Assembly: GCF_900102695.1 (NCBI RefSeq)
Contig: NZ_FMVW01000005.1
Location: forward strand, 124,001 to 188,000
DNA: 64,000 bases
Direction: 5' to 3'
Source: Afifella marina DSM 2698
Lineage (GTDB): Bacteria; Pseudomonadota; Alphaproteobacteria; Rhizobiales; Afifellaceae
Part shown: piece after piece, positions 7,646 through 17,090 of the stretch
Layout of the letters: every line of letters begins with the position of its first letter
Numbering within the stretch: the first letter of the stretch is position 1
Position numbers and translations under genes: made by a program
Notes under the pieces: generated by a model
Told to the model about the DNA's origin: nothing
What the model saw: the letters and a program-made list of their open reading frames with translations, nothing else
Databases searched by the model: none

Positions 7646-8440
7646 ATGCTGCGCCTTTGGCAGGATCTGACGAGCCCCGAACTCGCCCGATGCGATCCCA
7701 CACGCACCGTGGCGATCCTGCCGATCGCGGCCACCGAGCAACACGGGCCGCATCTGCCTCTCGGCACCGATTGCCACATCGCCGAAGGGCTTGCGGGAGA
7801 GCTCGCGACGGCGCTCGACCCCGATGTCGAGGCGCTGCTTCTTCCGACGGTCGGCGTCGGCGCCTCGCTGGAACACATGTCCTTTGCCGGCACGCTTTCG
7901 CTTTCGGCGGCACAGATGACGCAGACCATCGTCGCGATCGGCGAAGGGGTGGCGGCGTCGGGCCTCAAGAAGCTCATTTTGATCAGCTCGCATGGCGGCA
8001 ACAGCCCTTCGGCGGCGGCCGCCATACTCGAGCTTCGGGCGCGCCACGAGCTTCTCGCCGTGGCGACGAGCTGGCGGCGCTTCGGCCTGCCGGCGGAGCT
8101 TGCCGACGATTGCGAGCGTGCCGTCGGCATCCACGGCGGCTTCGTGGAAACCGCGCTGATGCTGCATTTCAAGCCCGATCTCGTCCGGCATCTTTCGCTC
8201 GCCGATTTCCCGTCGCGGCAAAGCATGCTGTCCGAGCGCTATCGCCGTCTTCGCGCCTATGGCGATGTCGGCTATGGCTGGCTTGCCGAGGATTTGAACG
8301 CCGAAGGGGTCGTCGGCAACGCCGCCGCGGCGAGTGCCGAAGCCGGGGCTGCGATCGCCCGGCATCAGGTGCGGGGCATGGCGGAACTCGTTCATGAGGT
8401 GGCAGTTGCCGACATGCCGGAGTGTCTCGCCGAAGAATGA
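7646..8440 (+). CDS. Creatininase family amidohydrolase
   Basis: A 264-residue protein of the creatininase fold. Metal ligands are visible in AATEQHGPHLPLGTD (Glu31, His33, Asp42), with SSHGGN near residue 115 and a Glu in GGFVETALM. Family members hydrolyse cyclic amides such as creatinine or act in cofactor and pterin-like pathways (for example MftE), so the substrate is open. ATG 7646 follows GGAGAGG at 7633-7639. A small FAD oxidase gene follows 117 nt later on the same strand. Confidence 0.85.
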   Translation: MLRLWQDLTSPELARCDPTRTVAILPIAATEQHGPHLPLGTDCHIAEGLAGELATALDPDVEALLLPTVGVGASLEHMSFAGTLSLSAAQMTQTIVAIGEGVAASGLKKLILISSHGGNSPSAAAAILELRARHELLAVATSWRRFGLPAELADDCERAVGIHGGFVETALMLHFKPDLVRHLSLADFPSRQSMLSERYRRLRAYGDVGYGWLAEDLNAEGVVGNAAAASAEAGAAIARHQVRGMAELVHEVAVADMPECLAEE

Positions 8441-8557
8441 GGCGCGACAGGGCTTTACGGCGGCCCGCAGCTTTGATTCAACGAGCGCCGGGCGCGCCAG
8501 AACCTGGCCTCGGCACCGTGCTCAGAGGCGCTTTGTGAAAGGCGACGAGGAGGACAT

Positions 8558-9511
8558 TTGAAGGACGCATCGATCGCCATCATCGGGGCCGGTCTCGCCG
8601 GTCTTGCCGCCGCCAGGCGTCTGCGTGCGGCGGGGCTCGACCCGATCCTTTTCGAAGCCGCGGGGAAATCCGGAGGCCGGCTCTCCTCAGAAGAGGTCGC
8701 CGGGGTGCCGGTCGATGCGGGCGCGGTCTATGTCACGGCCCGCGAAGAGCCCTTCAAATCCTTCATGCAAGAGGCGGTCTTCGCCGGCAAGGCGACCGGC
8801 TGGGCGCCCTCCGGACGCGACAGCGACGAGCCCTGGCTCATCGGCCTGCCGAGCATGGACGGCCTTACCGATTTCGCCGGAAAGGGCCTCGATATCCGCA
8901 CGCATACGGCGGTCGAACGGATCGGCCGGGCGAGCGAAGGTTATCTCCTGCAAAGCAATTCCGCGCCGGTCGGGCCGTTCGATGCGGTGATCGTGGCGCT
9001 TCCTGCGTCCGCCGCCGAACCGCTGCTGCATGCCCATGGCAAGCCCTTCGACCGCCTGTCGGAGGTGGTGATGCGTCCGACGATCGCCGGGCTCTTCGTC
9101 TTCGACGGCGCCGTGCCGATCACGGAAGACTGGATTTCGAGGCGCGGCGATTTGAGCGTCGCCATCCGCAACAGCTCGAAGGCCGGCCGCGGCGATACGG
9201 AGAGTTTTGTCGTGCATGCGGCGGCGGGTTTTTCCGAAGCGCATTTCGGCGCACGCGAAGACGAGCTGTCGGAGCAGCTGCTCGACCTTCTCGCTGCCGA
9301 GGCGGACGGGCCGCTGCCGCCTTTGATGGCCCGCAAGATCCGGCGCTGGCGCCAGGCGCTCGTCGCGGAGCCCGCGGGTGAACCCTGTCTCGTCGGGGCG
9401 AAAGGGCGGCTCGTCGCCTGCGGCGACTGGTGCATCGCCGCGCGTTCGGAGGCGGCGTTTGTTTCCGGCACCGCGGCGGCCGACGCGGTGCTTGCCTCCT
9501 TCTCGGATTAG
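8558..9511 (+). CDS. Small FAD-dependent oxidoreductase (amine oxidase-like)
   Basis: A 317-residue flavoprotein with the Rossmann signature IIGAGLAGLAAARRL at residues 8-22, FEAAGKSGGR, and a C-terminal GDWC block followed by SGTAAADAV, the FAD-contacting end of amine oxidase/RenA-like proteins. It is shorter than canonical monoamine oxidases. Translation most likely begins at TTG 8558, which directly follows AGGAGGA at 8549-8554. No other start preserves the FAD motif with such a ribosome binding site. Substrate unknown. Confidence 0.82.
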   Translation: MKDASIAIIGAGLAGLAAARRLRAAGLDPILFEAAGKSGGRLSSEEVAGVPVDAGAVYVTAREEPFKSFMQEAVFAGKATGWAPSGRDSDEPWLIGLPSMDGLTDFAGKGLDIRTHTAVERIGRASEGYLLQSNSAPVGPFDAVIVALPASAAEPLLHAHGKPFDRLSEVVMRPTIAGLFVFDGAVPITEDWISRRGDLSVAIRNSSKAGRGDTESFVVHAAAGFSEAHFGAREDELSEQLLDLLAAEADGPLPPLMARKIRRWRQALVAEPAGEPCLVGAKGRLVACGDWCIAARSEAAFVSGTAAADAVLASFSD

Positions 9512-9557
9512 GGGCCCGAACTCTCCCGCCACGTTTCTGTGTCGGTGTGTCGGCGCG

Positions 9558-10637
9558 TCAGGCGGCCTGCGAGCGCCGCTTGACGGCGGTCAGCCGTTCT
9601 TCGGCGAGCCGATCGGCGATCGCGGCCGTCGTCGTCCTCTCTTCCGCGGCGCGTGCGAAGATGGACGCAAGCGTTGCGCCGATCGCTTCCACCTTGTCGC
9701 GGGTTTCCGTCTGCGAATGGCCGGCCCCGGCCAAAGCGAGCGCCACGACGCCGCCGGCATTGATGGCGTAATCCGGCGCATAGAGAATGCCGCGCTGAAG
9801 CAGACGCCCGGCGTCGTCGGCCTCGGCGAGCTGGTTGTTGGCGGCACCCGCCACGATCGCGGCGCGGATCTGCGGGATGGTGGTGCGGTTGAGCCCGGCA
9901 CCGAGGGCGCAGGGGGCGAAGAGATCGACCGGGGCGGCATGGATTTCCGCCGGCGGGACGGCGAGCGCGCCCCAGGCCTCTTCGGCGCGCGCCAGTGCTT
10001 TTTCATCGATGTCGGAGACGAGAAGGTCGGCGCCGGCCTCGTGCAGCTTTTCCGCAAGGCGCCAGCCGACATGGCCGAGCCCCTGGATCGCGACGCGGAT
10101 GCCTTCAAGCGAGCTCGAGGCGAACCGGTACTCGACGGCGGCGAGGATGCCGTGGAAGACGCCGAGCGCCGTATGGGGGGAGGGATCGGCGACGCCCGAA
10201 GCCGGTGTGCCGCGCACATGCTTCGTCGCACGCGCGACGTCCGCCATATCGGCGGGGGCGGTGCCGACATCTTCCGCGGTGATGTAGCGGCCGGAGAGGT
10301 TTTCGATCGCGGCTCCGAAGGCCTCGAAAAGCGCCGGGGTCTTGGGCACGCCGGGGGCGAGAATGATGACGGCCTTGCCGCCGCCGAGATTGAGGCCTGC
10401 GAGCGCGGTCTTGTAGGTCATGCCGCGCGACAGGCGCAGGACGTCCTCAAGAGCGGCATGTTCATCGGCATAGCGCCAGACGCGGCAGCCGCCGAGGGAG
10501 GGGCCGAGCGTGGTGTCGTGAATGGCGATGTAGCCGGCGAGGCCCGTCGCCTCGTCTTCGATGCGCACCACCTCTTCGTGTCCATCGAATGCGGGATGGC
10601 GTGCGAGCTCGGCTTCCGACAGGGCGGTGACGGGCAT
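9558..10637 (-). CDS. Leu/Phe/Val-type amino acid dehydrogenase
   Basis: A 359-residue NAD-dependent dehydrogenase of the Glu/Leu/Phe/Val superfamily. The active-site lysines are in GMTYKTALAGLNLGGGKAVI (Lys76, Lys88), with TAEDVGT following. The nucleotide-binding GLGHVG near residue 186 and the NNQL and YAINAGG blocks are intact. It oxidatively deaminates branched or aromatic amino acids to keto acids. Closest by pattern to leucine dehydrogenase; exact specificity is not readable. Confidence 0.88.
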   Translation of the reverse strand: MPVTALSEAELARHPAFDGHEEVVRIEDEATGLAGYIAIHDTTLGPSLGGCRVWRYADEHAALEDVLRLSRGMTYKTALAGLNLGGGKAVIILAPGVPKTPALFEAFGAAIENLSGRYITAEDVGTAPADMADVARATKHVRGTPASGVADPSPHTALGVFHGILAAVEYRFASSSLEGIRVAIQGLGHVGWRLAEKLHEAGADLLVSDIDEKALARAEEAWGALAVPPAEIHAAPVDLFAPCALGAGLNRTTIPQIRAAIVAGAANNQLAEADDAGRLLQRGILYAPDYAINAGGVVALALAGAGHSQTETRDKVEAIGATLASIFARAAEERTTTAAIADRLAEERLTAVKRRSQAA

Positions 10638-10868
10638 GGCTCAGATCCTTCTCGTTTTTTTTGGGCGTTTCCTCTTGGCGCAGAGATAAGCGCCCGGCGC
10701 GAAAGCTTCTGGCTGGAGGAGCGCCAAAAAGCCGCGGGCGGAGGGGCAAATGACTTTCTGCCGCGACGTCTTGCGAAAGATTATTCCGCCGCGCTGTCGC
10801 CGCACTTGTGCGAGAAAGCGCGTTCGTGTCCGCCGAATGGGCCGGATGCCACGACCGGAGACTGCCCG

Positions 10869-11519
10869 ATGGCACGTCGATTGCTCTCGCTTTTCGTTCT
10901 CGCTCTCGCGCTTTTGCCGGGTGCGGCGCTGGCGCATCCGCATGTGTGGGTGGATGTCGCCTCCGAAGTTTCTTTCGACAAAAGCGGGCGTATCGTCGGC
11001 ATCCGCCATCATTGGCGCTTTGACGAGGCGTTTTCCGCCTATGCGACGCAGGGGCTCGATGCCGATGGCGATGGCAAATTGTCGGCCGAAGAGCTGAAGC
11101 CCTTGGCGGAGGTCAACGTCACGTCGCTTGCCGATTATGGCTTCTTCACAGAGCTTACCGCCGGCGGCGAGCCGGTGAAGCTCGGCGATCCCGTCGATTA
11201 CTGGCTGCAGCCGAGCGGCAAGCAACTGATTTTGCATTTCACCCTGCCGCTGAAGAAGCCGATCGCGGCGCATGCGCCGGTCGAGCTCCAAGTCGCCGAT
11301 CCGGAATATTTCGTCGCCTTTTCGCTGCCGTCGAAGGAGGCGGTGCGGCTCGTCGATGCGCCGGCCTCGTGCAAGCTCGCCGTTACGCTCGGCGAGGAGC
11401 CGGATGCGACGGCTGCCGCGATGCTCGCGACGATCGGCGCGGAGCAGCGCGAGCTGCCCGCGGAATTCAAGAGTTTGACGGCCGGCACGGAGAATGCCGC
11501 GATGATCACATGTCCCTGA
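10869..11519 (+). CDS. DUF1007 family periplasmic protein
   Basis: A 216-residue protein with a signal peptide (residues 1-22, ending ALAHPHVW). The mature N-terminus HPHVWVD and the HHWRFDEAFS block are DUF1007 hallmarks. A calcium-loop-like DADGDGKLSAEE segment lies near residue 60. DUF1007 proteins are regularly encoded next to NicO-type nickel/cobalt exporters, as here, and probably assist metal handling in the periplasm. It overlaps the transporter gene by 10 nt. Confidence 0.85.
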   Translation: MARRLLSLFVLALALLPGAALAHPHVWVDVASEVSFDKSGRIVGIRHHWRFDEAFSAYATQGLDADGDGKLSAEELKPLAEVNVTSLADYGFFTELTAGGEPVKLGDPVDYWLQPSGKQLILHFTLPLKKPIAAHAPVELQVADPEYFVAFSLPSKEAVRLVDAPASCKLAVTLGEEPDATAAAMLATIGAEQRELPAEFKSLTAGTENAAMITCP

Positions 11520-12631
11520 TGCGGCGGGAGAAAGGTGTGCGGGCGGATGCGCTCGCTATGTTCGCGCCGCTTGCCGTCCTGGCGGTCTTTGTCTGCCTCG
11601 TATCCAACGCCGAGGCCGCGACGTCGCCGTTCGGTGTCGGTCTGCCGGGCGAGGGCGGCGGGGCGGGGCTCGTGCCGATGATCGCCGCCTTGCAGAAGGA
11701 GTTCTACCACGAGCTGACGGCGACCCTGTCGCGGCTCGCCACCGACGGGTCGGCCTTCTGGTGGCTCGGCGGCGTCTCCTTCATCTACGGCATCGTGCAT
11801 GCGGCCGGACCTGGCCACGGCAAGGTGGTGATCTCGTCCTATATCCTCGCCAACGAGAAGACGGCGCGGCGCGGGGTTCTGATCGCCTTCCTGGCGGCGT
11901 TCCTGCAGGCGATCGTCGCGGTCGCGCTCATCGGCGCGCTTGCGGCCGTTCTGGGGCTCACGAGCTTTGCCATCACCGATACGGCGGAGGCCTTCGAGAT
12001 CGGCAGCTACGGGCTCGTCCTGGCGCTCGGTCTTTTCCTGCTGTTGCGCAAATCGCGGCGGCTTTTGAGACGGCTTTCCCTCGGATCACGCCTTCGTCCC
12101 GCGACGGCCGGCCTCACGCCGGCTGCGGCCGGGGCGCATGGGCATGACGTGCATCTGAGCGAGGCGCATCTTCATGACGGCCACGGGCATGAGCATGGGC
12201 ATGAGCACCACCATGATGATCACGGACATGCGCATGACCATGGGCACGGGCATGACCATGAGCACGGCGCGTGTTGCGGGCATGTGCCGGATGCGGCGCT
12301 GGTGGAGAAGAGCCGCGGGCTTGCAGGTGCTGTCGCGGCTGTCGTCTCCGTCGGTCTGAGGCCGTGTTCGGGCGCCCTCATCGTCCTCGTCTTCGCGCTG
12401 TCGCAGAAGATTTTCTGGGCCGGGGTCGCGGCGACGTTCTTGATGGCGCTCGGGACCGGGCTCACGGTTGCGGCGCTCGCCGCACTCGCCGTCGGCGCCA
12501 AGGGCGTGGCGGCAAAGCTTCTTCAGACGCGGCCCGGCGCCGGCGCGGCCTTCGTCTCGCTGCTCGAATGGGGCGGGGCGTTCGCGATCACCGCGCTCGG
12601 CGGGCTTTTGCTGGCCGGCGCTCTCGCCTAG
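11510..12631 (+). CDS. NicO family nickel/cobalt (RcnA-like) exporter with His-rich loop
   Basis: A 373-residue membrane protein with HAAGPGHGK at residues 97-105 and VGLRPCSGAL at 281-290, the two signature motifs of the NicO/RcnA metal efflux family. The cytosolic loop at residues 210-258 contains 21 histidines in 49 residues plus a Cys-Cys pair, a likely Ni/Co/Zn-binding stretch. ATG 11510 gives a 10-nt overlap with the DUF1007 gene; ATG 11519, in a TGATG junction, is equally possible. Metal specificity is inferred from the family. Confidence 0.9.
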   Translation: MSLMRREKGVRADALAMFAPLAVLAVFVCLVSNAEAATSPFGVGLPGEGGGAGLVPMIAALQKEFYHELTATLSRLATDGSAFWWLGGVSFIYGIVHAAGPGHGKVVISSYILANEKTARRGVLIAFLAAFLQAIVAVALIGALAAVLGLTSFAITDTAEAFEIGSYGLVLALGLFLLLRKSRRLLRRLSLGSRLRPATAGLTPAAAGAHGHDVHLSEAHLHDGHGHEHGHEHHHDDHGHAHDHGHGHDHEHGACCGHVPDAALVEKSRGLAGAVAAVVSVGLRPCSGALIVLVFALSQKIFWAGVAATFLMALGTGLTVAALAALAVGAKGVAAKLLQTRPGAGAAFVSLLEWGGAFAITALGGLLLAGALA

Positions 12632-12649
12632 GCCTTTGCCGCCGTCAGG

Positions 12650-13429
12650 TCAGTTGTCCTGTTCGGCGGCGATTTTCGCCTTGGCGTCCTGATGCTGGCG
12701 GATCGCCTCTGAAAACGCGGCAAAAATCGCCCGCGAGGGGGGATCGGTCTCCGCCCAGTATTCCGGATGCCATTGCACGCCGAAGGCGAAGCTCGCGGCA
12801 TCGGAGACGCGCACGGCCTCGATGGTGCCGTCATCGGCGGTCGCCTCCACGACGAGGCCGCGGCCGAGCCGGTCGACGCCCTGGCGGTGGACGGAATTCA
12901 CCTGGATACGCTGATTGCCGACGATCTTCGCAAGACGGCTGTCCGGCTGGAATGTGACGTCGTGGGCGAGCGCGAAACGCTGATCGGGTTCGTCGGCCTG
13001 CGAGCGGTGGTCGAAGCGGCCCTCGATCTCCTGGATTTCCGACAAGAGGGCGCCGCCGAGCGCGACGTTGAGCTCCTGGAACCCGCGGCAGACGGCGAGA
13101 AGCGGCAGGCCGCGCTGCAGGACGAGGCGGATCAGGGGGAGGGTCGTCGCATCGCGCGAAGGATCGAACGGCCCGTGCTTTTCCTCCGGCGTCACGCCGT
13201 AGCGGTCGGGATGCACGTTGGAGCGGGAGCCGGTGACGAGGACGCCATCGGCCATTTCCACGGCGGCATCGAGATCGATGCGATCGGCCATGGAGGGCAG
13301 GACGAGCGGCACCGCACCGATGCTGGTGATGGCCCTCAGATAGGTTTCGGCCACGGAATGCCAGACATAACCGTCGGCGGGACGGACATCGGCGGTGACG
13401 AGAATGATGGGGGTGTTTCTGCTGCGCAT
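12650..13429 (-). CDS. Gamma-glutamyl-gamma-aminobutyrate hydrolase family protein (PuuD-like)
   Basis: A class I glutamine amidotransferase-like hydrolase of 259 residues. The nucleophile is in PLLAVCRGFQELNVALGG and the catalytic His-Glu is in FGVQWHPEYW. Enzymes of this family release GABA from gamma-glutamyl-GABA in putrescine catabolism, but other gamma-glutamyl amides are possible. ATG 13429 has AGGA about 10 nt upstream; ATG 13441 is an alternative. Divergent from the TRAP operon. Confidence 0.85.
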   Translation of the reverse strand: MRSRNTPIILVTADVRPADGYVWHSVAETYLRAITSIGAVPLVLPSMADRIDLDAAVEMADGVLVTGSRSNVHPDRYGVTPEEKHGPFDPSRDATTLPLIRLVLQRGLPLLAVCRGFQELNVALGGALLSEIQEIEGRFDHRSQADEPDQRFALAHDVTFQPDSRLAKIVGNQRIQVNSVHRQGVDRLGRGLVVEATADDGTIEAVRVSDAASFAFGVQWHPEYWAETDPPSRAIFAAFSEAIRQHQDAKAKIAAEQDN

Positions 13430-13598
13430 CGTGGCAGGCATCCTAATGCGGTCGGCAGGCAAAAGTCAGCCCGTCTTGTCGCTTCTTCTTATCGACCGCT
13501 TGCCGCTTCGCCGCAGCGGGCCGCGCTGGACAGTCTTTGGCGAAAATGCAAGTTTTCCCGCCCGCTTAAGAAGACGACCCCAAGGGAGGAAACAGAGC

Positions 13599-14690
13599 AT
13601 GGATCGTCGCTCGTTTTTGAAGACGGCCGGGCTCGGCACAGGTGCAGCCGCAGCTTCGAGCCTCGCCACGCCGGCGTTGTCGCAAAACCGCATTCAGATC
13701 ACATGCGTCACCTCCTGGCCGAAGAATTTTCCGGGCATCGGCGAGGCGCCGGAACGGTTCGCTACCCTGATCGACGGGGCGACGGACGGGCGCATCACCA
13801 TGAAGGTCTATGGCGGCGGCGAGCTCGTCCCGCCGCTCAAGTGCAATGACGCCGTGCAGGAAGGTACGGCGCAGATGTACCATTCGGCCGATTATTATTA
13901 TCAGGGCAAGCTCACCGGCTATTCCTTCTTCTGTGCCGTGCCGTTCGGCTTCATGCCGGCGGAGATCGACGCCTGGATCCAGAAGGGCGGCGGCCAGGAA
14001 TTGTGGGACGAGGTCGGTGGCCAGTTCGGCATCAAGCATCTGCCCGGCGGCAATTCCGGCTCCCAGATGGGCGGCTGGTTCAACAAAAAGATGCAGACCG
14101 TCGACGATTTCAAAGGCTTGAAGATGCGCATTCCGGGCTTCGGCGGCGACGTCATCACGGCGCTCGGCGGCACCTCGGTGACGCTTGCGGGCTCGGAAAT
14201 CCTGCCGGCGCTGCAATCGGGCACGATCGACGCGACGGAATGGGTGGGGCCGTGGAACGACCTCGCCTTCGGTCTCTACAAGGTCGCCAAGAACTACCAT
14301 TACCCGGGCTTCCACGAGCCGGGCTCGCTTTTGAGCTTCGGGATTTCGCGTCCGTTCTGGGACGGGCTTTCGGAAAGCGACCAGACGCTGATGACGGCGA
14401 TCGCCTATGCCGTCAACAACGAGACCTTGTCCTCCTACAACACCCATAACGGCCAGGCGCTGAAGACGCTCGTCAACGATCACGGCGTCGAACTCGTCGA
14501 GTTCTCCGATGAGATCTACCGCGAATTCGGCAAGGCGGCGAAGGACGTTCTCGACAAGGCCGGCAATTCCGACCCGCTGACCAAGAAGGTCTACGAGGCG
14601 TTCCTGGATTTCCGCGCCAAGGCGGTCGACTGGACGGCGATTTCCGATCAGAGCTACGCCAACAAGCGGGCGCTGACGCCGTTTGCGTGA
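13599..14690 (+). CDS. TRAP transporter substrate-binding protein (DctP/TakP type)
   Basis: A 363-residue periplasmic receptor with a twin-arginine signal, MDRRSFLKTAG, cleaved near ALSQ29. The family blocks KMRIPGFGGDVITALGG and SGTIDATEWVGPWNDL resemble the TakP group, which binds 2-oxo acids or carboxylates. ATG 13599 follows GGGAGG at 13584-13589. It heads the operon with small and large permeases and an SDR. A hairpin with a T tract lies before the small permease gene, consistent with higher expression of the receptor. The ligand is unproven. Confidence 0.92.
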   Translation: MDRRSFLKTAGLGTGAAAASSLATPALSQNRIQITCVTSWPKNFPGIGEAPERFATLIDGATDGRITMKVYGGGELVPPLKCNDAVQEGTAQMYHSADYYYQGKLTGYSFFCAVPFGFMPAEIDAWIQKGGGQELWDEVGGQFGIKHLPGGNSGSQMGGWFNKKMQTVDDFKGLKMRIPGFGGDVITALGGTSVTLAGSEILPALQSGTIDATEWVGPWNDLAFGLYKVAKNYHYPGFHEPGSLLSFGISRPFWDGLSESDQTLMTAIAYAVNNETLSSYNTHNGQALKTLVNDHGVELVEFSDEIYREFGKAAKDVLDKAGNSDPLTKKVYEAFLDFRAKAVDWTAISDQSYANKRALTPFA

Positions 14691-14761
14691 GGCTTCGGTC
14701 GCCGGTGATGCGACCTGACGCCGAAACGCGTTTGAGGGGCGCGTTCGAAGGCGTGATTTCT

Positions 14762-14785
14762 GGGGCGGGGTCACCCGCCCCTTTT
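14762..14785 (+). terminator. Intra-operon terminator/attenuator between TRAP receptor and permease
   Basis: GGGGCGGG and CCCGCCCC form a perfect 8-bp stem with a GTCA loop, followed by TTTT. It sits 71 nt after the receptor stop and about 70 nt before the small permease start. It probably terminates part of the transcripts. Confidence 0.75.
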
Positions 14786-14852
14786 CGGTTTTATGCGCAG
14801 GGCTTAGAGGGATGCGGCGGTGCGCGCCTGCGACGCCTGAAGGGGAGAGAGC

Positions 14853-15395
14853 GTGAAAGCCATCATCGCCGTGATCGACGGTCTCAATTACCGCATCGGC
14901 CGCGCCGTCATGTGGCTCGCCGTTCTGACGGCGCTCGTGCAATTTGCGACCGTCATCCTGCGCTACGTCTTCTCCATCGGCTTCATCCCGATGCAGGAAT
15001 CGATCTGGTACATGCATGCGATCCTGTTCATGACCGGGGCGGGCTTTACGCTCCTGCAGGACGGGCATGTGCGCGTCGACGTCCTCTACCGCGAGGCCTC
15101 GCCGCGCAAGAAGGCGCTCGTCGATCTCTTCGGCGCGCTGTTTCTGCTCCTGCCGGTCTGTGTGGCGGCCTTCTGGCTGTCGCTCGGCTATGTGAGCAAT
15201 TCCTGGCGCATCCTGGAGCGTTCGACGGAAGTGAGCGGCCTGCCGCTCATCTTCGCCTTGAAGACCTTCATCTGGGTCTTCGCGGTTCTCGTCGGGCTGC
15301 AGGGGGTGGCGATGGCGCTGCGCGCCGTCGTGGCGCTCAAGGAGCATGACGAGACTTATTCGGCAGCCGGAATTGCGCGCGACAGCGTCCATTAA
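14853..15395 (+). CDS. TRAP transporter small permease (DctQ type)
   Basis: A 180-residue membrane protein with four hydrophobic helices (about residues 17-37, 53-71, 92-113, 133-155). It carries the family motifs QESIWYMHAILFM and HVRVDVLYRE. GTG 14853 follows GGGGAGA. It partners the large permease to drive sodium-dependent uptake of the ligand delivered by the receptor. Confidence 0.9.
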   Translation: MKAIIAVIDGLNYRIGRAVMWLAVLTALVQFATVILRYVFSIGFIPMQESIWYMHAILFMTGAGFTLLQDGHVRVDVLYREASPRKKALVDLFGALFLLLPVCVAAFWLSLGYVSNSWRILERSTEVSGLPLIFALKTFIWVFAVLVGLQGVAMALRAVVALKEHDETYSAAGIARDSVH

Positions 15396-15446
15396 TTCAC
15401 ACAACCAAACGGGCCTCGTCCGCAGAACGGGCGATCGGCGAAGTTC

Positions 15447-17063
15447 ATGATCGACCCGCTCCATCTTTGTCTCTTGATGTTCGTGGCGGCCTGCGGGCTG
15501 TTGACGGCCGGTTTTCCCGTCGCCTTCACGCTCGCCGGCACGGCGCTCGGCTTTGCTCTCATCGGCTCCGCCTTCGACGTCTTCTCGCTGTCGCTTCTGA
15601 CGGCCTTCCCGCAGTCGATCTTCGGCACGATGACCAACGAGACGCTCGTGGCCGTGCCGCTCTTCGTCTTCATGGGGGTGATGCTGGAGCGATCGCGGGT
15701 CGCGGAAGAACTCCTCGACAATATGGGGCGGCTCTTCGGCTCGGTGCCGGGCGGTCTGGCGTTTTCGGTGTGCATCGTCGGCGCGCTTCTCGCCGCCTCC
15801 ACCGGCATCGTCGGCGCCACCGTCGTCACGATGGGGCTGATGTCGCTGCCGACGATGGTGAAGCGCGGCTACAACAAGCGCCTCGCCTGCGGCACGATCG
15901 CGGCGTCGGGCACGCTCGGGCAGATCATCCCGCCCTCGATCGTGCTCGTGCTTCTGGGTGACCAGCTCTCCGTCGCCTATCAGAACGCACAGTTTTCCAT
16001 GGGGATCTTCGCGCCCGACACGGTGTCGGTGAACGATCTCTTCGCCGGGGCGCTGCTGCCGGGGTTCATGCTCGTCGGCCTCTATATCGTCTATCAGATC
16101 ATCTACGTCTTTCTCCATCCGGCCGAAGCGCCGGCGATCCCGCATGAGGAGCTCGGCGAGCTTTCCGGCTTCGCTTTCTGGGGTCAGGTGATCCATGCGC
16201 TCGCCCCGCCGGTTCTGTTGATCGTCGCCGTGCTCGGCTCGATTTTGATCGGGCTCGCCTCTCCGACGGAGGCGGCGGGCGTCGGCGCGATCGGCGCCAC
16301 GATGCTCGCCGGCTACAAGCGCGACGAGCGGCGCGCCGGGCCGATCCTGATCGGCGTTCTGTGCATGGCCGGCCTTCTCCTCCTCACCTCGTTCTACGAT
16401 CTGCGCTCGCAAAGGAGCGTCGTCTCAGTCGAGGAATGGGTGGCGATCGGGGCGGCGGTGGTGCTCACCCTCGGTCTTGCCTGGGGCGTGGTGATGGCGC
16501 TCTGGCGCACCTTCACCTGGCGCGATGAAAACCGCGAGCGGGTGCTTGGGGCCGTCTGTCAGTCGACGATGGCGATTTCGGCGATGGTCTTCACCATCAT
16601 CATCGGCGCGCGCATGTTCTCGATCGTCTTCATCGGTCTCGGCGGCGCCGATTTCATCGAGGAGTTTTTGACCGCGCTGCCGGGCGGCACGCTCGCGGCG
16701 ATCCTTCTCGTCATGCTCGTCATGTTCGTGATGGGCTTCTTTCTCGATTTCCTGGAAATCGTCTTCATCGTCGTGCCGATCGTAGCGCCGATCCTGTTGC
16801 AGATGGAGATGCCGGGCGGCGGCACGATGAGCCCGGTCTGGCTCGGCATCATGATGGCGGTGAACCTGCAGACCTCGTTCCTGACGCCGCCCTTCGGTTT
16901 CGCTCTCTTCTATCTTCGGGGCGTGGCGCCGCCCGATATCCGCACCACCGACATTTATCGCGGGATCGTGCCCTTCGTGATCATCCAGGTCTTTGCGCTC
17001 GTCCTGTTGTGGTTCCTGCCGGATGTGGCAACCTGGCTGCCGCTCAAGCTCTACGGGCATTAG
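15447..17063 (+). CDS. TRAP transporter large permease (DctM type)
   Basis: A 538-residue ion-coupled permease with VPLFVFMGVMLERS, the ASGTLGQIIPPSIVLVLLGD block and PFGFALFYLRGVAP near the end, all typical of DctM. It is longer than the usual 425-residue DctM because of an insertion of roughly 90 residues (about 285-375) with extra hydrophobic helices. That insertion is seen in the mannitol/chloroaromatic/TakM-like subgroup. Cotranscribed with the small permease. Confidence 0.92.
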   Translation: MIDPLHLCLLMFVAACGLLTAGFPVAFTLAGTALGFALIGSAFDVFSLSLLTAFPQSIFGTMTNETLVAVPLFVFMGVMLERSRVAEELLDNMGRLFGSVPGGLAFSVCIVGALLAASTGIVGATVVTMGLMSLPTMVKRGYNKRLACGTIAASGTLGQIIPPSIVLVLLGDQLSVAYQNAQFSMGIFAPDTVSVNDLFAGALLPGFMLVGLYIVYQIIYVFLHPAEAPAIPHEELGELSGFAFWGQVIHALAPPVLLIVAVLGSILIGLASPTEAAGVGAIGATMLAGYKRDERRAGPILIGVLCMAGLLLLTSFYDLRSQRSVVSVEEWVAIGAAVVLTLGLAWGVVMALWRTFTWRDENRERVLGAVCQSTMAISAMVFTIIIGARMFSIVFIGLGGADFIEEFLTALPGGTLAAILLVMLVMFVMGFFLDFLEIVFIVVPIVAPILLQMEMPGGGTMSPVWLGIMMAVNLQTSFLTPPFGFALFYLRGVAPPDIRTTDIYRGIVPFVIIQVFALVLLWFLPDVATWLPLKLYGH

Positions 17064-17090
17064 AGCGGCCCATAGCTCCAGGGGGATCAC

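Noticed and set aside
9378..11519. A long plus-strand frame fused ahead of the DUF1007 gene
   Set aside because: Its first two thirds run antisense to the amino acid dehydrogenase. The real gene opens with a signal peptide at ATG 10869.
12120..12280. A dense pattern of short similar units around CATGAGCATGG that looks CRISPR-like
   Set aside because: It is in frame within the NicO gene and encodes the His-rich loop; there are no unique spacers of fixed size.
13566..16412. A very long open frame (948 codons) on the minus strand across the TRAP genes
   Set aside because: It is antisense to three well-supported TRAP genes. It has low-complexity charged composition and no recognisable domain, as expected of a shadow in G+C-rich coding DNA.
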